8,075 nt of DNA from Lachnospiraceae bacterium (GTDB lineage Bacteria; Bacillota; Clostridia; Lachnospirales; Lachnospiraceae), in the NCBI GenBank assembly GCA_017958585.1, contig JAGDCK010000018.1, positions 1 through 8,075 of the forward strand, read 5' to 3'. A program made the position numbers and the translations under genes. The stretch's first letter is position 1. Each line of letters begins with the position of its first letter. This document shows positions 1 through 6,239 of this stretch, one piece after another. The notes below the pieces were generated by a model. That model saw only the letters and a list, made by a program, of their open reading frames with translations, was not told where the DNA came from and did not search any database.

Positions 1-428
1 ATCTCTATGACAGGCAAAAGGGCGTTATAGGAATGGTTCACAGCGGATGGAAAGGCACAGCGTCCGAGATCTCATTAAATGCAGTCAATATGATGAAGGA
101 AAAGTACGGGAGCCGGCCCGAAAACATATATTGCGTGATTGGACCCCATATCTGTAAGGACTGTTATGAGGTAAGCTTTGACCTGATCCCGGAATTTGAA
201 AAAAACTTCGATGAGAGTGAAGTATCCGTGATCTTTACAAAAAAAGAAAACGGAAAATACTTGTTAAATCTCTCGGAAGCGATCCGCATTACCCTAAAAA
301 AAGCCGGACTTAGATCTGAAAATATAAAGGATATCAATGTGTGCACCTTTGAATCAAATAACCTTGACTCCTACAGGAGGGATAAGGAAAACTGCGGAAG
401 GATGCTTACAGGCATTGTCATGGTCTGA
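1..428 (+). CDS. pgeF: PgeF/YfiH-family laccase-domain protein, 3' part only
   Basis: This is the C-terminal part of a polyphenol oxidase/laccase-domain (YfiH, PgeF, DUF152) protein. The reading frame is open at the window edge: codons run from base 3, and the ATG at 33 is an internal Met, because in-frame residues LYDRQKGVIG precede it as expected for the family. Seen motifs are HSGWKGT (the conserved H-x-GW-R/K-G with the third metal/catalytic-site His), GPHICKDCYEV (family GPxI..CYEV), and near the end CTFES followed by SYRRD and CGRML. The TADC-type Cys and first His lie upstream, outside the window. Family members have been assigned peptidoglycan editing (removal of L-Ser misincorporated by MurC) and purine nucleoside phosphorylase/deaminase activity. 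Which applies here cannot be read from the sequence. The protein is cytosolic. The next gene follows after 42 bases with no terminator between, so the two are probably co-transcribed. The family call is firm; the exact activity is not. Confidence 0.9.
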   Translation, partial: LYDRQKGVIGMVHSGWKGTASEISLNAVNMMKEKYGSRPENIYCVIGPHICKDCYEVSFDLIPEFEKNFDESEVSVIFTKKENGKYLLNLSEAIRITLKKAGLRSENIKDINVCTFESNNLDSYRRDKENCGRMLTGIVMV

Positions 429-470
429 AAAGGGCTTAAAAAACCAAAAAATGCATGGAGGAAGAAATAA

Positions 471-2078
471 TTGAAAAGACCTGTTTTAAAGAATAAATTT
501 TATCTGTATCTTACTGAATTTTTTGCGGGAATGTCCGTGATGGCGGTGGAACTTGGAGCCAGCAGACTCCTGGCACCGTATTTCAGCTCATCCCAGATCG
601 TGTGGACCATCATAATCGGTACCATCATGATCGCCATGGCCCTTGGAAATCTCTACGGAGGAAAGAAAGCGGACAAGGATCCAAACCCCGACAAACTCTA
701 TGGCAGGATCCTGATCGCTTCCCTTTGGATAGCGGCAATTCCCGTGGTGGGAAAATATATAATACTTGGAATATCCGCGCTTTTGATCTTTTCCGTAAAC
801 AGCAATTTCCTGGTGATCGCAGGTTTTGCGGCATGTATGGTGATATTTGTATTCCCGCTGTTTTTGCTGGGAACTGTCACACCTTCCCTTGTAAAATATT
901 CCGTTGACAGTCTTGATGACAGCGGAAGCGTGGTGGGAAAACTTAACGCATCAAATACCTTAGGAAGCATCATAGGAACCTTCGTGCCCACATTTATCAG
1001 TATCCCTGCGGTGGGAACATCCGTGACATTCCTGATCTTTGCCGGGATACTCCTTATTCTTTGTATCGTTTATTTTTTGAGTTTAAAGGTTGGCATGGGT
1101 AAGATCAAAAAGGTGCCGGTGAGCATCTTGATATTTACTCTGTGCTGCGTTTTCGGACATGGTAACAGCTTTGCCTTCTGGCAAAAGGACCTGACTTACG
1201 AAGGCGAGTCCATTTACAATTATCTTCAGGTTTATGAAAACAGCGACAGAGTGGTTCTTTCCACAAATGTGCTCTTTGGAGTTCAGAGCGTGTATCTGAA
1301 GGACAGGGGCCTTACCGGAATGTATTACGATTATGCAATGGCGGCTCCCTTTATGGCGGGAATTTCGGAAAAGGATAATTTTGATATCCTGATCCTGGGA
1401 AACGGTACGGGCACCTATGCCACCCAGTGCGAGAGATATTTTTCAAACGTGAAGGTGGAGGGGGTTGAAATCGATGAAAAGATAACGGACCTTGCAAATA
1501 AATATTTTGAACTCTCAAGTGATGTGAAGGTCACAACCTATGACGGGAGGGCGTTTTTAAATGCCATTGATGAAAAATATGATGTGATAATGGTGGATGC
1601 ATATCAGGATATTACCATACCCTTTCAGATGTCTTCCGTGGAGTTTTTTACCCTTGTGAAGGAACATTTAAAGGATGACGGCGTGATGGTGGTGAACATG
1701 AACATGCATGGTGATGAAGAGGGAAATATCAATGAGTACCTGGCAGATACCATCTCAAATGTGTTTACTAAAGTCTGCACCGCGGATGTAAAGGGTTCCA
1801 CCAACAGGGAACTTTTTGCCTCAAATAACGGTGACATGCTAAGCAGATTTGAATTCAATCTTTCCATGGAAGATGATGATGACCTGATCAATATGATGGA
1901 CAGAGTAAAAGCTGATCTGACCGCATATATCCCCGGAGATTATCTTATGACAGATGACAAGGCGCCGGTGGAACTTTTGGGAATGAAGGTCATTGATGAA
2001 CTTATTCAGAACGAGGTTTCATATTACAAAAAGATATATGAGAGAGACGGAATTCAGGGCCTTTTGGACAACCTGTAA
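471..2078 (+). CDS. Membrane protein fused to a spermidine-synthase-like SAM-binding domain
   Basis: The 535-residue protein starts at TTG. GGAGG at 457-461 sits 9 bases upstream, the nearby ATG at 451 runs into a stop, and later starts would remove the first membrane helix. Residues 1 to about 230 form roughly seven or eight hydrophobic segments, including an early VELGASRLLAPYF element typical of MFS-like spermidine synthase fusions. From about 240 comes a Rossmann methyltransferase-like domain: ESIYNYLQV (246-254), the SAM/dcSAM loop ILGNGTGT (308-315), acidic VEGVEID (329-335), TYDGRAFL (356-363) and VDAYQDITIPFQMSS (375-389). Soluble spermidine synthases have D-x-x-D in that last motif. 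Here the two Asp (376 and 380) are one residue further apart, so aminopropyl transfer is possible but unproven. The last third is acidic (EDDDD at 467-471). Expected location is the cytoplasmic membrane with the catalytic domain in the cytosol. It is probably in an operon with the upstream pgeF-like gene. The substrate is unknown. Confidence 0.85.
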   Translation: MKRPVLKNKFYLYLTEFFAGMSVMAVELGASRLLAPYFSSSQIVWTIIIGTIMIAMALGNLYGGKKADKDPNPDKLYGRILIASLWIAAIPVVGKYIILGISALLIFSVNSNFLVIAGFAACMVIFVFPLFLLGTVTPSLVKYSVDSLDDSGSVVGKLNASNTLGSIIGTFVPTFISIPAVGTSVTFLIFAGILLILCIVYFLSLKVGMGKIKKVPVSILIFTLCCVFGHGNSFAFWQKDLTYEGESIYNYLQVYENSDRVVLSTNVLFGVQSVYLKDRGLTGMYYDYAMAAPFMAGISEKDNFDILILGNGTGTYATQCERYFSNVKVEGVEIDEKITDLANKYFELSSDVKVTTYDGRAFLNAIDEKYDVIMVDAYQDITIPFQMSSVEFFTLVKEHLKDDGVMVVNMNMHGDEEGNINEYLADTISNVFTKVCTADVKGSTNRELFASNNGDMLSRFEFNLSMEDDDDLINMMDRVKADLTAYIPGDYLMTDDKAPVELLGMKVIDELIQNEVSYYKKIYERDGIQGLLDNL

Positions 2079-2094
2079 AGACATTTGTTTTTTT
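2068..2094 (+). terminator. Weak possible intrinsic terminator at the end of the membrane-synthase gene
   Basis: ACAA (2068-2071) can pair with TTGT (2085-2088) and TGT (2074-2076) with ACA (2081-2083), leaving a CC/T internal loop and an AAAG loop. A T-run through 2094 follows. The stem is short and AT-rich and overlaps the stop codon, so termination may be inefficient. It is the only candidate between this gene and the rubrerythrin promoter. Confidence 0.3.
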
Positions 2095-2135
2095 CAAAAA
2101 AAGCATTCAGTTTTTTGTTAAAAATGCAACAAAAA

Positions 2136-2154
2136 CAACGTGATATTCACGTTG
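2136..2154. promoter_or_regulatory. Perfect 8-bp-arm palindrome overlapping the -35 box (candidate operator)
   Basis: CAACGTGA (2136-2143), centre TAT (2144-2146), TCACGTTG (2147-2154): the arms match perfectly. Its last three bases are the first three of the TTGACA -35 element, so a bound dimer would block or contact RNA polymerase. It resembles no operator I can name with confidence. Rex and CRP/FNR-type sites have different half-site spacing. Confidence 0.55.
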
Positions 2155-2180
2155 ACAGTATCATTTTCAGACAATATAAT
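2152..2180 (+). promoter_or_regulatory. Consensus sigma-A promoter of the rubrerythrin/desulfoferrodoxin operon
   Basis: A perfect TTGACA (2152-2157) and perfect TATAAT (2175-2180) are separated by exactly 17 bases. The expected transcription start is near 2187, giving a leader of about 60 bases. Such a strong promoter implies high expression unless it is repressed. Candidate operators overlap both boxes. Confidence 0.85.
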
Positions 2181-2188
2181 AATCATAA
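2174..2188. promoter_or_regulatory. PerR-box-like sequence over the -10 box
   Basis: ATATAATAATCATAA matches the PerR box TTATAATNATTATAA at 12 of 14 defined positions; the mismatches are at the first and eleventh bases. It covers the -10 and the expected start site, a suitable place for repression. PerR is known to control rubrerythrin-type genes in clostridia. Caution: six of the matches are the TATAAT box itself and the region is AT-rich, so chance resemblance is plausible. Confidence 0.4.
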
Positions 2189-2192
2189 AACA

Positions 2193-2214
2193 GTAATGTT
2201 TTTGTAATGTTTTG
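2193..2214 (+). repeat. Two tandem 11-base units in the rubrerythrin leader
   Basis: GTAATGTTTTT (2193-2203) is followed directly by GTAATGTTTTG (2204-2214). The second unit recurs exactly at 3373-3383, just before the ribosome binding site of the thioesterase gene. The function is unknown; it may be chance in AT-rich leaders. Confidence 0.45.
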
Positions 2215-2246
2215 CAGTGAAAATAAACAGACGGAGGGATATGATA

Positions 2247-2891
2247 ATGAAGTACGTATGTAAGGTTTGCGGTTATGTTCATGAGGGCGATCAGGCTCCC
2301 GATGAATGCCCTAAGTGCCATCAGAAGGGCGTATTTACAGCACTTGAAGAAAAGAAAAACCCCTATGCGGGAACAAAGACAGAGAAAAATCTGCTTGAGG
2401 CTTTCGCAGGTGAGAGCCAGGCCAGAAACAAATATACCTATTTTGCATCAGTTGCAAAGAAGGCAGGATATGAGCAGATCGCAGCTCTTTTCTTAAAGAC
2501 GGCAGAGAACGAGAAGGAGCATGCAAAACTTTGGTTCAAGCATCTCGGACTTTTGGGAGATACAAAAGAGAACTTAAAGACAGCTGCAGACGGTGAGAAT
2601 TTCGAGTGGACCGACATGTATGAGCGCATGGCAAAGGAAGCTGAGGAGGAAGGATTCCCCGAGCTTGCTAAGCAGTTCAGAGGTGTTGGCGAGATCGAGA
2701 AGCACCACGAGGAGAGATACAGAAAACTCCTTCAGAATGTGGAGAAGCTTGAAGTGTTCAAGAAGGCAGGCGTAACTGTATGGGAGTGCAGAAACTGCGG
2801 TCATATCGTGATCGGCACAGAGGCTCCCGAGGTTTGTCCCGTATGTAACCATCCTCAGAGCTATTTCGAGGTTCACGAAGATAACTTCTAA
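2247..2891 (+). CDS. rbr: Rubrerythrin with N- and C-terminal rubredoxin-like domains
   Basis: This 214-residue cytosolic diiron peroxidase reduces H2O2 to water with electrons from NAD(P)H passed through rubredoxin-type iron. Residues 1-35 form a short rubredoxin-like knuckle pair (C5, C8, C21, C24). Residues 44-165 are the ferritin-like four-helix domain, with AGESQAR (E56), an E-x-x-H motif at 89-92, the acidic stretch 131-135, and a second E-x-x-H at 151-154. Residues 178-210 are a second rubredoxin-like domain (C181, C184, C197, C200). Classical rubrerythrin has only the C-terminal rubredoxin and reverse rubrerythrin only the N-terminal one, so this protein has both. The start at 2247 is chosen because GGAGGG (2233-2238) lies 8 bases upstream; ATG 2241 is only 2 bases away, and GTG 2217 precedes the ribosome binding site. 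It is first in an operon with desulfoferrodoxin, 32 bases downstream, and driven by a consensus promoter. Confidence 0.95.
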   Translation: MKYVCKVCGYVHEGDQAPDECPKCHQKGVFTALEEKKNPYAGTKTEKNLLEAFAGESQARNKYTYFASVAKKAGYEQIAALFLKTAENEKEHAKLWFKHLGLLGDTKENLKTAADGENFEWTDMYERMAKEAEEEGFPELAKQFRGVGEIEKHHEERYRKLLQNVEKLEVFKKAGVTVWECRNCGHIVIGTEAPEVCPVCNHPQSYFEVHEDNF

Positions 2892-2923
2892 TCTTTTCAT
2901 ATTGCACAAAGGAGGGTATAGTA

Positions 2924-3301
2924 ATGTTATTCTACAAATGTAACAAATGCGGAAATTTCGTAACTTTTCTTACCAACAAATCCGGCTGCACACCTGTTTG
3001 TTGCGGCGAGGAGATGACAGAGGTGGTTCCTAACACCGTTGATGCTGCTTTTGAGAAGCATGTACCCGTTGTGGAGAAAGATGGAAACAACATCAAAGTA
3101 AAGGTTGGTTTCGTGGCTCATCCCATGATGGAAGAGCATTACATCCAGTTTGTCATCCTTGAGACTGACAAAGGATATCAGAAAAAAGATTTAAAACCCG
3201 GCGAGGTTCCCGAGGCTTGTTTTGTGCTTGCTGAAGGGGAAAAAGCTGTGGCAGCATATGAATATTGCAATCTGCACGGACTTTGGAAGGCAGATATCTA
3301 A
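2924..3301 (+). CDS. dfx: Desulfoferrodoxin (class I superoxide reductase)
   Basis: The protein is 125 residues, the normal length for two-iron superoxide reductase. It reduces superoxide to H2O2 in the cytosol without making O2, which suits anaerobes; the adjacent rubrerythrin can then remove the peroxide. The N-terminal desulforedoxin domain has C6, C9 and the C26-C27 pair for the FeCys4 centre. The catalytic domain carries EKHVP (E44, K45, H46), HPM (H66), H72, and CNLHGLW (C115, H118), which supplies all ligands of the Fe(His)4Cys centre plus the lid Glu-Lys pair. The rubredoxin-like domains of rubrerythrin are plausible electron partners (inference). GGAGGG (2911-2916) lies 7 bases before the ATG. 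There is no promoter in the 32-base gap after rubrerythrin, and a strong terminator follows, so this is the second and last gene of a two-gene operon. Confidence 0.97.
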   Translation: MLFYKCNKCGNFVTFLTNKSGCTPVCCGEEMTEVVPNTVDAAFEKHVPVVEKDGNNIKVKVGFVAHPMMEEHYIQFVILETDKGYQKKDLKPGEVPEACFVLAEGEKAVAAYEYCNLHGLWKADI

Positions 3302-3312
3302 GAGTGGTCATT

Positions 3313-3339
3313 CGCCCTGCCTTTTGGCAGGGCGTTTTT
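3313..3339 (+). terminator. Strong intrinsic terminator of the rbr-dfx operon
   Basis: The stem CGCCCTGCC (3313-3321) pairs perfectly with GGCAGGGCG (3326-3334) around a TTTT loop, followed by five T (3335-3339). It begins 11 bases after the desulfoferrodoxin stop codon. Confidence 0.95.
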
Positions 3340-3353
3340 CCATAGATTAAAAT
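3324..3353 (+). promoter_or_regulatory. Possible weak promoter for the thioesterase gene
   Basis: TTGGCA (3324-3329, one mismatch to TTGACA) and TAAAAT (3348-3353, one mismatch to TATAAT) are 18 bases apart. The -35 lies inside the terminator hairpin. The gene needs its own promoter after such a strong terminator, and this is the best pair I see. Confidence 0.35.
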
Positions 3354-3398
3354 AATAAAAAGATTTAAAGCAGTAATGTTTTGGGAGGTGTGATCAAT

Positions 3399-3848
3399 AT
3401 GTCTAACGAGATCAAGATTCACGAGCCAAAGGAGTTTGAGATAAAACCCTATATACATCATACGAAATATCATGAGACCAATCAGCAGGGGATAATAAAC
3501 CATTCCAATTATATCAATTGGATGGAGGATGCCAGAATGAACATGCTGGAGCAGATGGGTCTTGGATTTAAGCAGATGGAGGAACTTGAGATCACATCGC
3601 CGGTGCTTGCGGTTTCCATAGAATACAGAAGCGCCGTTAAATTTGATGATTCCGTTGTGATAGAGACAAAATGCCTCTCCTACGACGGACACAAGATGGA
3701 GATAGCCTACAGAATGTATGATAAAGAGACAGGGGAAGACAGAGCGGTGGCAAAAAGTACTCACTGTTTTTTAAACAAGTCGGGAGTTCCTATCTCAGTA
3801 AATCGTATTTATCCGGAACTGGATACCAAAGGGTTCACTTTTACATGA
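3399..3848 (+). CDS. Hotdog-fold acyl-CoA thioesterase-like protein (YbgC/FadM type), Asp to Asn
   Basis: This 149-residue single hotdog domain is of the 4HBT/YbgC/FadM class, whose members hydrolyse acyl-CoA or acyl-ACP thioesters in the cytosol as oligomers. The diagnostic N-terminal block is HETNQQGIINHSNY (residues 25-38), followed by INWMEDAR on the central helix. In the family this reads E-T-D-x-x-G-x-x-x-H-x-x-Y, and the Asp is the catalytic residue. Here it is Asn28 (codon AAT), while G31, H35, N37 and Y38 are kept. The start is ATG 3399 because GGGAGGTG (3383-3390) lies 8 bases before it; the longer frame from TTG 3381 would begin inside the ribosome binding site. It stands alone: a terminator precedes it and an AT-rich gap with a separate promoter follows. 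The substrate is unknown, and loss of normal catalysis is possible. Confidence 0.88.
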   Translation: MSNEIKIHEPKEFEIKPYIHHTKYHETNQQGIINHSNYINWMEDARMNMLEQMGLGFKQMEELEITSPVLAVSIEYRSAVKFDDSVVIETKCLSYDGHKMEIAYRMYDKETGEDRAVAKSTHCFLNKSGVPISVNRIYPELDTKGFTFT

Positions 3849-3966
3849 TGAACCGTTAATGATTATAAAATATTCTGATAATAATAAGTTATATATTGAT
3901 TTAATTTATTATTTCACGCAATAAGGCAGTTTTCTGTACTTTTTTATAGCAAATTGTCAGACAAGA

Positions 3967-3975
3967 TGCTATAAT
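3967..3975 (+). promoter_or_regulatory. Extended -10 promoter for the cyclic-di-GMP gene
   Basis: TGCTATAAT is a perfect extended -10 (TG-N-TATAAT). No good -35 lies 16-18 bases upstream, which extended -10 promoters can tolerate. The start would fall near 3982, leaving a leader of about 43 bases. The rest of 3849-4024 is AT-rich with no gene, no GC-rich terminator and no riboswitch that I recognise. Confidence 0.6.
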
Positions 3976-4024
3976 AAATAAGCTAGTTATGGAAAAACAC
4001 GATTGATTCTTTTGGGGGGATCAA

Positions 4025-6187
4025 ATGGATAAGTTTTCTTTCACGGATGAAAAAAGGAAGTTTCTGGAGGAATCCGAAATTCCTTATGTTATCTATCAAT
4101 TTATTGACAAGCGGATCGTGACTGTTCTGGTGAGTAAGGGTATGTGTGACCTGATGGGAGCCACCAGGGAAGACATATCATATCTTATGGACAATGATAT
4201 GTATCGCTATGCACATCCTGAGGATGTGGCAAGGGTGGCTGATGCGTCCTACAGATTTGCATCGGGAAAGGAAGACAGTTACGATATCGTCTACAGGACC
4301 AAATCCCATAAGACAGGTGAATATGTTTTTATCCATTCCAACGGAAAGGCTTTTTTTGAGGATGGTGTCAGACTGTGTATCACATGGTATATGATCGAGA
4401 ACATCATCTATGACGAAGAGAAGACTGTTGGAGAACTGTTCCAGAAAAATCTGAATGGACTGCTGGGACAGGAAAAACTCATTATCGGAAATTATTACGA
4501 TACCCTGACAGGAATTCCTAACATGTCCTATTTTATCAGTCTGGCCACTGAAGGAGTCAGGTCTATTTTTGCAAGCGGCAAGGTTCCCGCCATGCTGTAT
4601 TTTGATCTCTCGGGCATGAAATTCTACAATGAAAAATACGGAATGGCTGAGGGCGATAAACTCCTGATCCTGCTTGCAAGGATATTAAAAAGGCATTTCA
4701 GCACGGAAAACTGCGGGCGTCTGGGTCAGGACAGATTTGCGGTTTACACTCCAAACGAGAACCTGGTAAAAGAACTTAAAAGTGTATTCAAGGAACTCAG
4801 GGAGGAGGACGATGAGAAAGCGCCGCCTTTAAGAGTCGGAATATATATCTATTCCGAGGAGGACAGGGATATAGACCCCAGCCTTGCCTGCGACAAGGCA
4901 AAGATGGCGGGGGACCAGGAAAAGAGCGCTTACGTCTCCTCGTACTATTATTACAACGAAAAGATCAAGATAATGTCCCAGGGCAAGGATTATGTGCTCC
5001 ACAATTTCAGGAGAGCCCTGGATGAGGACTGGATAAAGCCTTACTATCAGCCCATTATCAGAACCGTAAACGGCAAGATGAGCGATGCGGAGGCCCTTGC
5101 AAGGTGGGACGATCCGGAGAAGGGTATCATATCGCCGGAGCTTTTTGTTCCCGTGCTTGAGGATGCAAAGCTGATCCACAGGCTGGATCTGTATATGGTG
5201 GAGAAGGTGCTCCAGGATATAAACAGAAACAGGAGCATGGGAGCAATAGTATTCCCCGTATCCGTGAACCTCTCCAGATATGACTTTATTCTCTGCGATA
5301 TGGTAAGCGAGATATGCGAGCTTGCGGACAAATACAATGTGGACAGCAATATCCTGACCTTTGAGGTCACGGAGAGTGTAGCGGGTCTTGATCCCTACTT
5401 TTTGCAAAAGCAGATCAAGCGCTTTCACGAGGCAGGCTTTAAGGTATGGATGGATGATTTCGGAAGCGGATATTCATCACTCAATATTCTGCAATACTTT
5501 GAGTTTGATCTCATAAAATTTGATATGAAATTCCTGCAGGATTTTGAGTCTTCAAAAAAGAATCATATCCTTTTGACGGAACTGATACAGATGGTGAACA
5601 AGCTTGGAATAGATACAATTGCGGAAGGCGTGGAGACCGAAGAACAGGCGAAGTTCTTAAAGGAGATCGGCTGCGACAAAGTTCAGGGATTCTATTTCAG
5701 CGAGCCGCTGACTGCGGATGAGTTATTAAAGATCTGCTTTAAAGAGCCCATGGCGGGACATGAAAAACTGTTGGAAGCAGACTACTACAATGTGGTCAGC
5801 AGGACGTCCCTAAGAGACCCCAAGGAGAACGGATATTACGGACTTGCGGTAAATGAATACTTCAATGCGATCCCCATGGGCGTCATAGAGGTAAAGGGCG
5901 GAGACTATTATATCTTAAGATACAACAGGTCCTATGTGGAGTTTTTACTTCGCACCAATTTCATTGACGCGGAACCGGTATTTGGAAATGAGCTAAAAGC
6001 CCTCAGAAAACCGGAGCCCAATTTCTGCGCCACAGTTGAGGCTGCCATTACAAGCTCCGAGTGGCTGCCCCTTGAAAAGAGTACGGAGGAGGGCATTACC
6101 TCAAACGTGTTCTTAAGGAAACTTGCCATAAACCCCGTGACGGGAGGCGTTGCCGTCCTGGTGGTGGTTCTCATGACCACAAAGTAA
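4025..6187 (+). CDS. PAS / degenerate GGDEF / EAL / C-terminal PAS-like protein, likely c-di-GMP phosphodiesterase
   Basis: The protein is 720 residues with no signal peptide or membrane helix seen, so it is probably cytosolic. Residues about 15-125 look like a PAS sensor. Residues about 155-310 are a GGDEF domain that starts well (DTLTGIPN, 159-166) but has GQDRF (234-238) in place of GGDEF and Ser196 in the FDLSGMKF metal site, so cyclase activity is unlikely; it may bind GTP as a regulator. Residues about 325-570 are an EAL domain with all the usual catalytic positions: E356-A-L, N415, E447, D477-D478 in DDFGSG, K498, E534 in AEGVET, and Q554 in QGFYF. It should therefore hydrolyse c-di-GMP to pGpG. 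Residues about 600-720 form an extra domain with a PAS-like opening (AIPMGVIEVKGGDYYILRYN). The start follows GGGGGGA (4014-4020). It is monocistronic, between its own promoter and a terminator. The phosphodiesterase role is inferred; the signals sensed are unknown. Confidence 0.93.
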   Translation: MDKFSFTDEKRKFLEESEIPYVIYQFIDKRIVTVLVSKGMCDLMGATREDISYLMDNDMYRYAHPEDVARVADASYRFASGKEDSYDIVYRTKSHKTGEYVFIHSNGKAFFEDGVRLCITWYMIENIIYDEEKTVGELFQKNLNGLLGQEKLIIGNYYDTLTGIPNMSYFISLATEGVRSIFASGKVPAMLYFDLSGMKFYNEKYGMAEGDKLLILLARILKRHFSTENCGRLGQDRFAVYTPNENLVKELKSVFKELREEDDEKAPPLRVGIYIYSEEDRDIDPSLACDKAKMAGDQEKSAYVSSYYYYNEKIKIMSQGKDYVLHNFRRALDEDWIKPYYQPIIRTVNGKMSDAEALARWDDPEKGIISPELFVPVLEDAKLIHRLDLYMVEKVLQDINRNRSMGAIVFPVSVNLSRYDFILCDMVSEICELADKYNVDSNILTFEVTESVAGLDPYFLQKQIKRFHEAGFKVWMDDFGSGYSSLNILQYFEFDLIKFDMKFLQDFESSKKNHILLTELIQMVNKLGIDTIAEGVETEEQAKFLKEIGCDKVQGFYFSEPLTADELLKICFKEPMAGHEKLLEADYYNVVSRTSLRDPKENGYYGLAVNEYFNAIPMGVIEVKGGDYYILRYNRSYVEFLLRTNFIDAEPVFGNELKALRKPEPNFCATVEAAITSSEWLPLEKSTEEGITSNVFLRKLAINPVTGGVAVLVVVLMTTK

Positions 6188-6201
6188 ATACTTTTAGATT
6201 T

Positions 6202-6239
6202 AAAGGCTTTCGGATCAATGTCCGGAAGCCTTTGTTTTT
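6202..6239 (+). terminator. Intrinsic terminator after the EAL gene
   Basis: AAAGGCTTTCGGA (6202-6214) pairs with TCCGGAAGCCTTT (6221-6233) with one G-U wobble and a 6-base loop; G and five T follow (6235-6239). It starts 15 bases after the stop codon. Confidence 0.9.

Noticed and set aside
2103..2127. GCATT...AATGC hairpin as terminator before the rubrerythrin promoter
   Set aside because: The stem is five pairs with a bulge and no T-run follows on the + strand; on the minus strand a T-run follows but no gene there needs it.
3153..3764. 203-codon minus-strand open frame
   Set aside because: It is antisense to the ends of desulfoferrodoxin and the thioesterase and crosses a strong + strand terminator; both + strand genes are clear family members.
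3880..3913. AATAATAA/TTATTATT inverted repeat as terminator of the thioesterase gene
   Set aside because: The stem contains no G-C pair and no T-tract follows; expected by chance in this AT-rich gap.
3954..3959. TTGTCA as -35 for the cyclic-di-GMP gene
   Set aside because: Only 10 bases separate it from TATAAT at 3970-3975; too close for a standard promoter.
3849..4024. Cyclic-di-GMP riboswitch ahead of the EAL gene
   Set aside because: The leader after the extended -10 is only about 43 bases, and I see no conserved riboswitch core.
4829..5428. 199-codon minus-strand open frame inside the EAL gene
   Set aside because: Shadow of the conserved EAL coding sequence; no sign of its own start or family.
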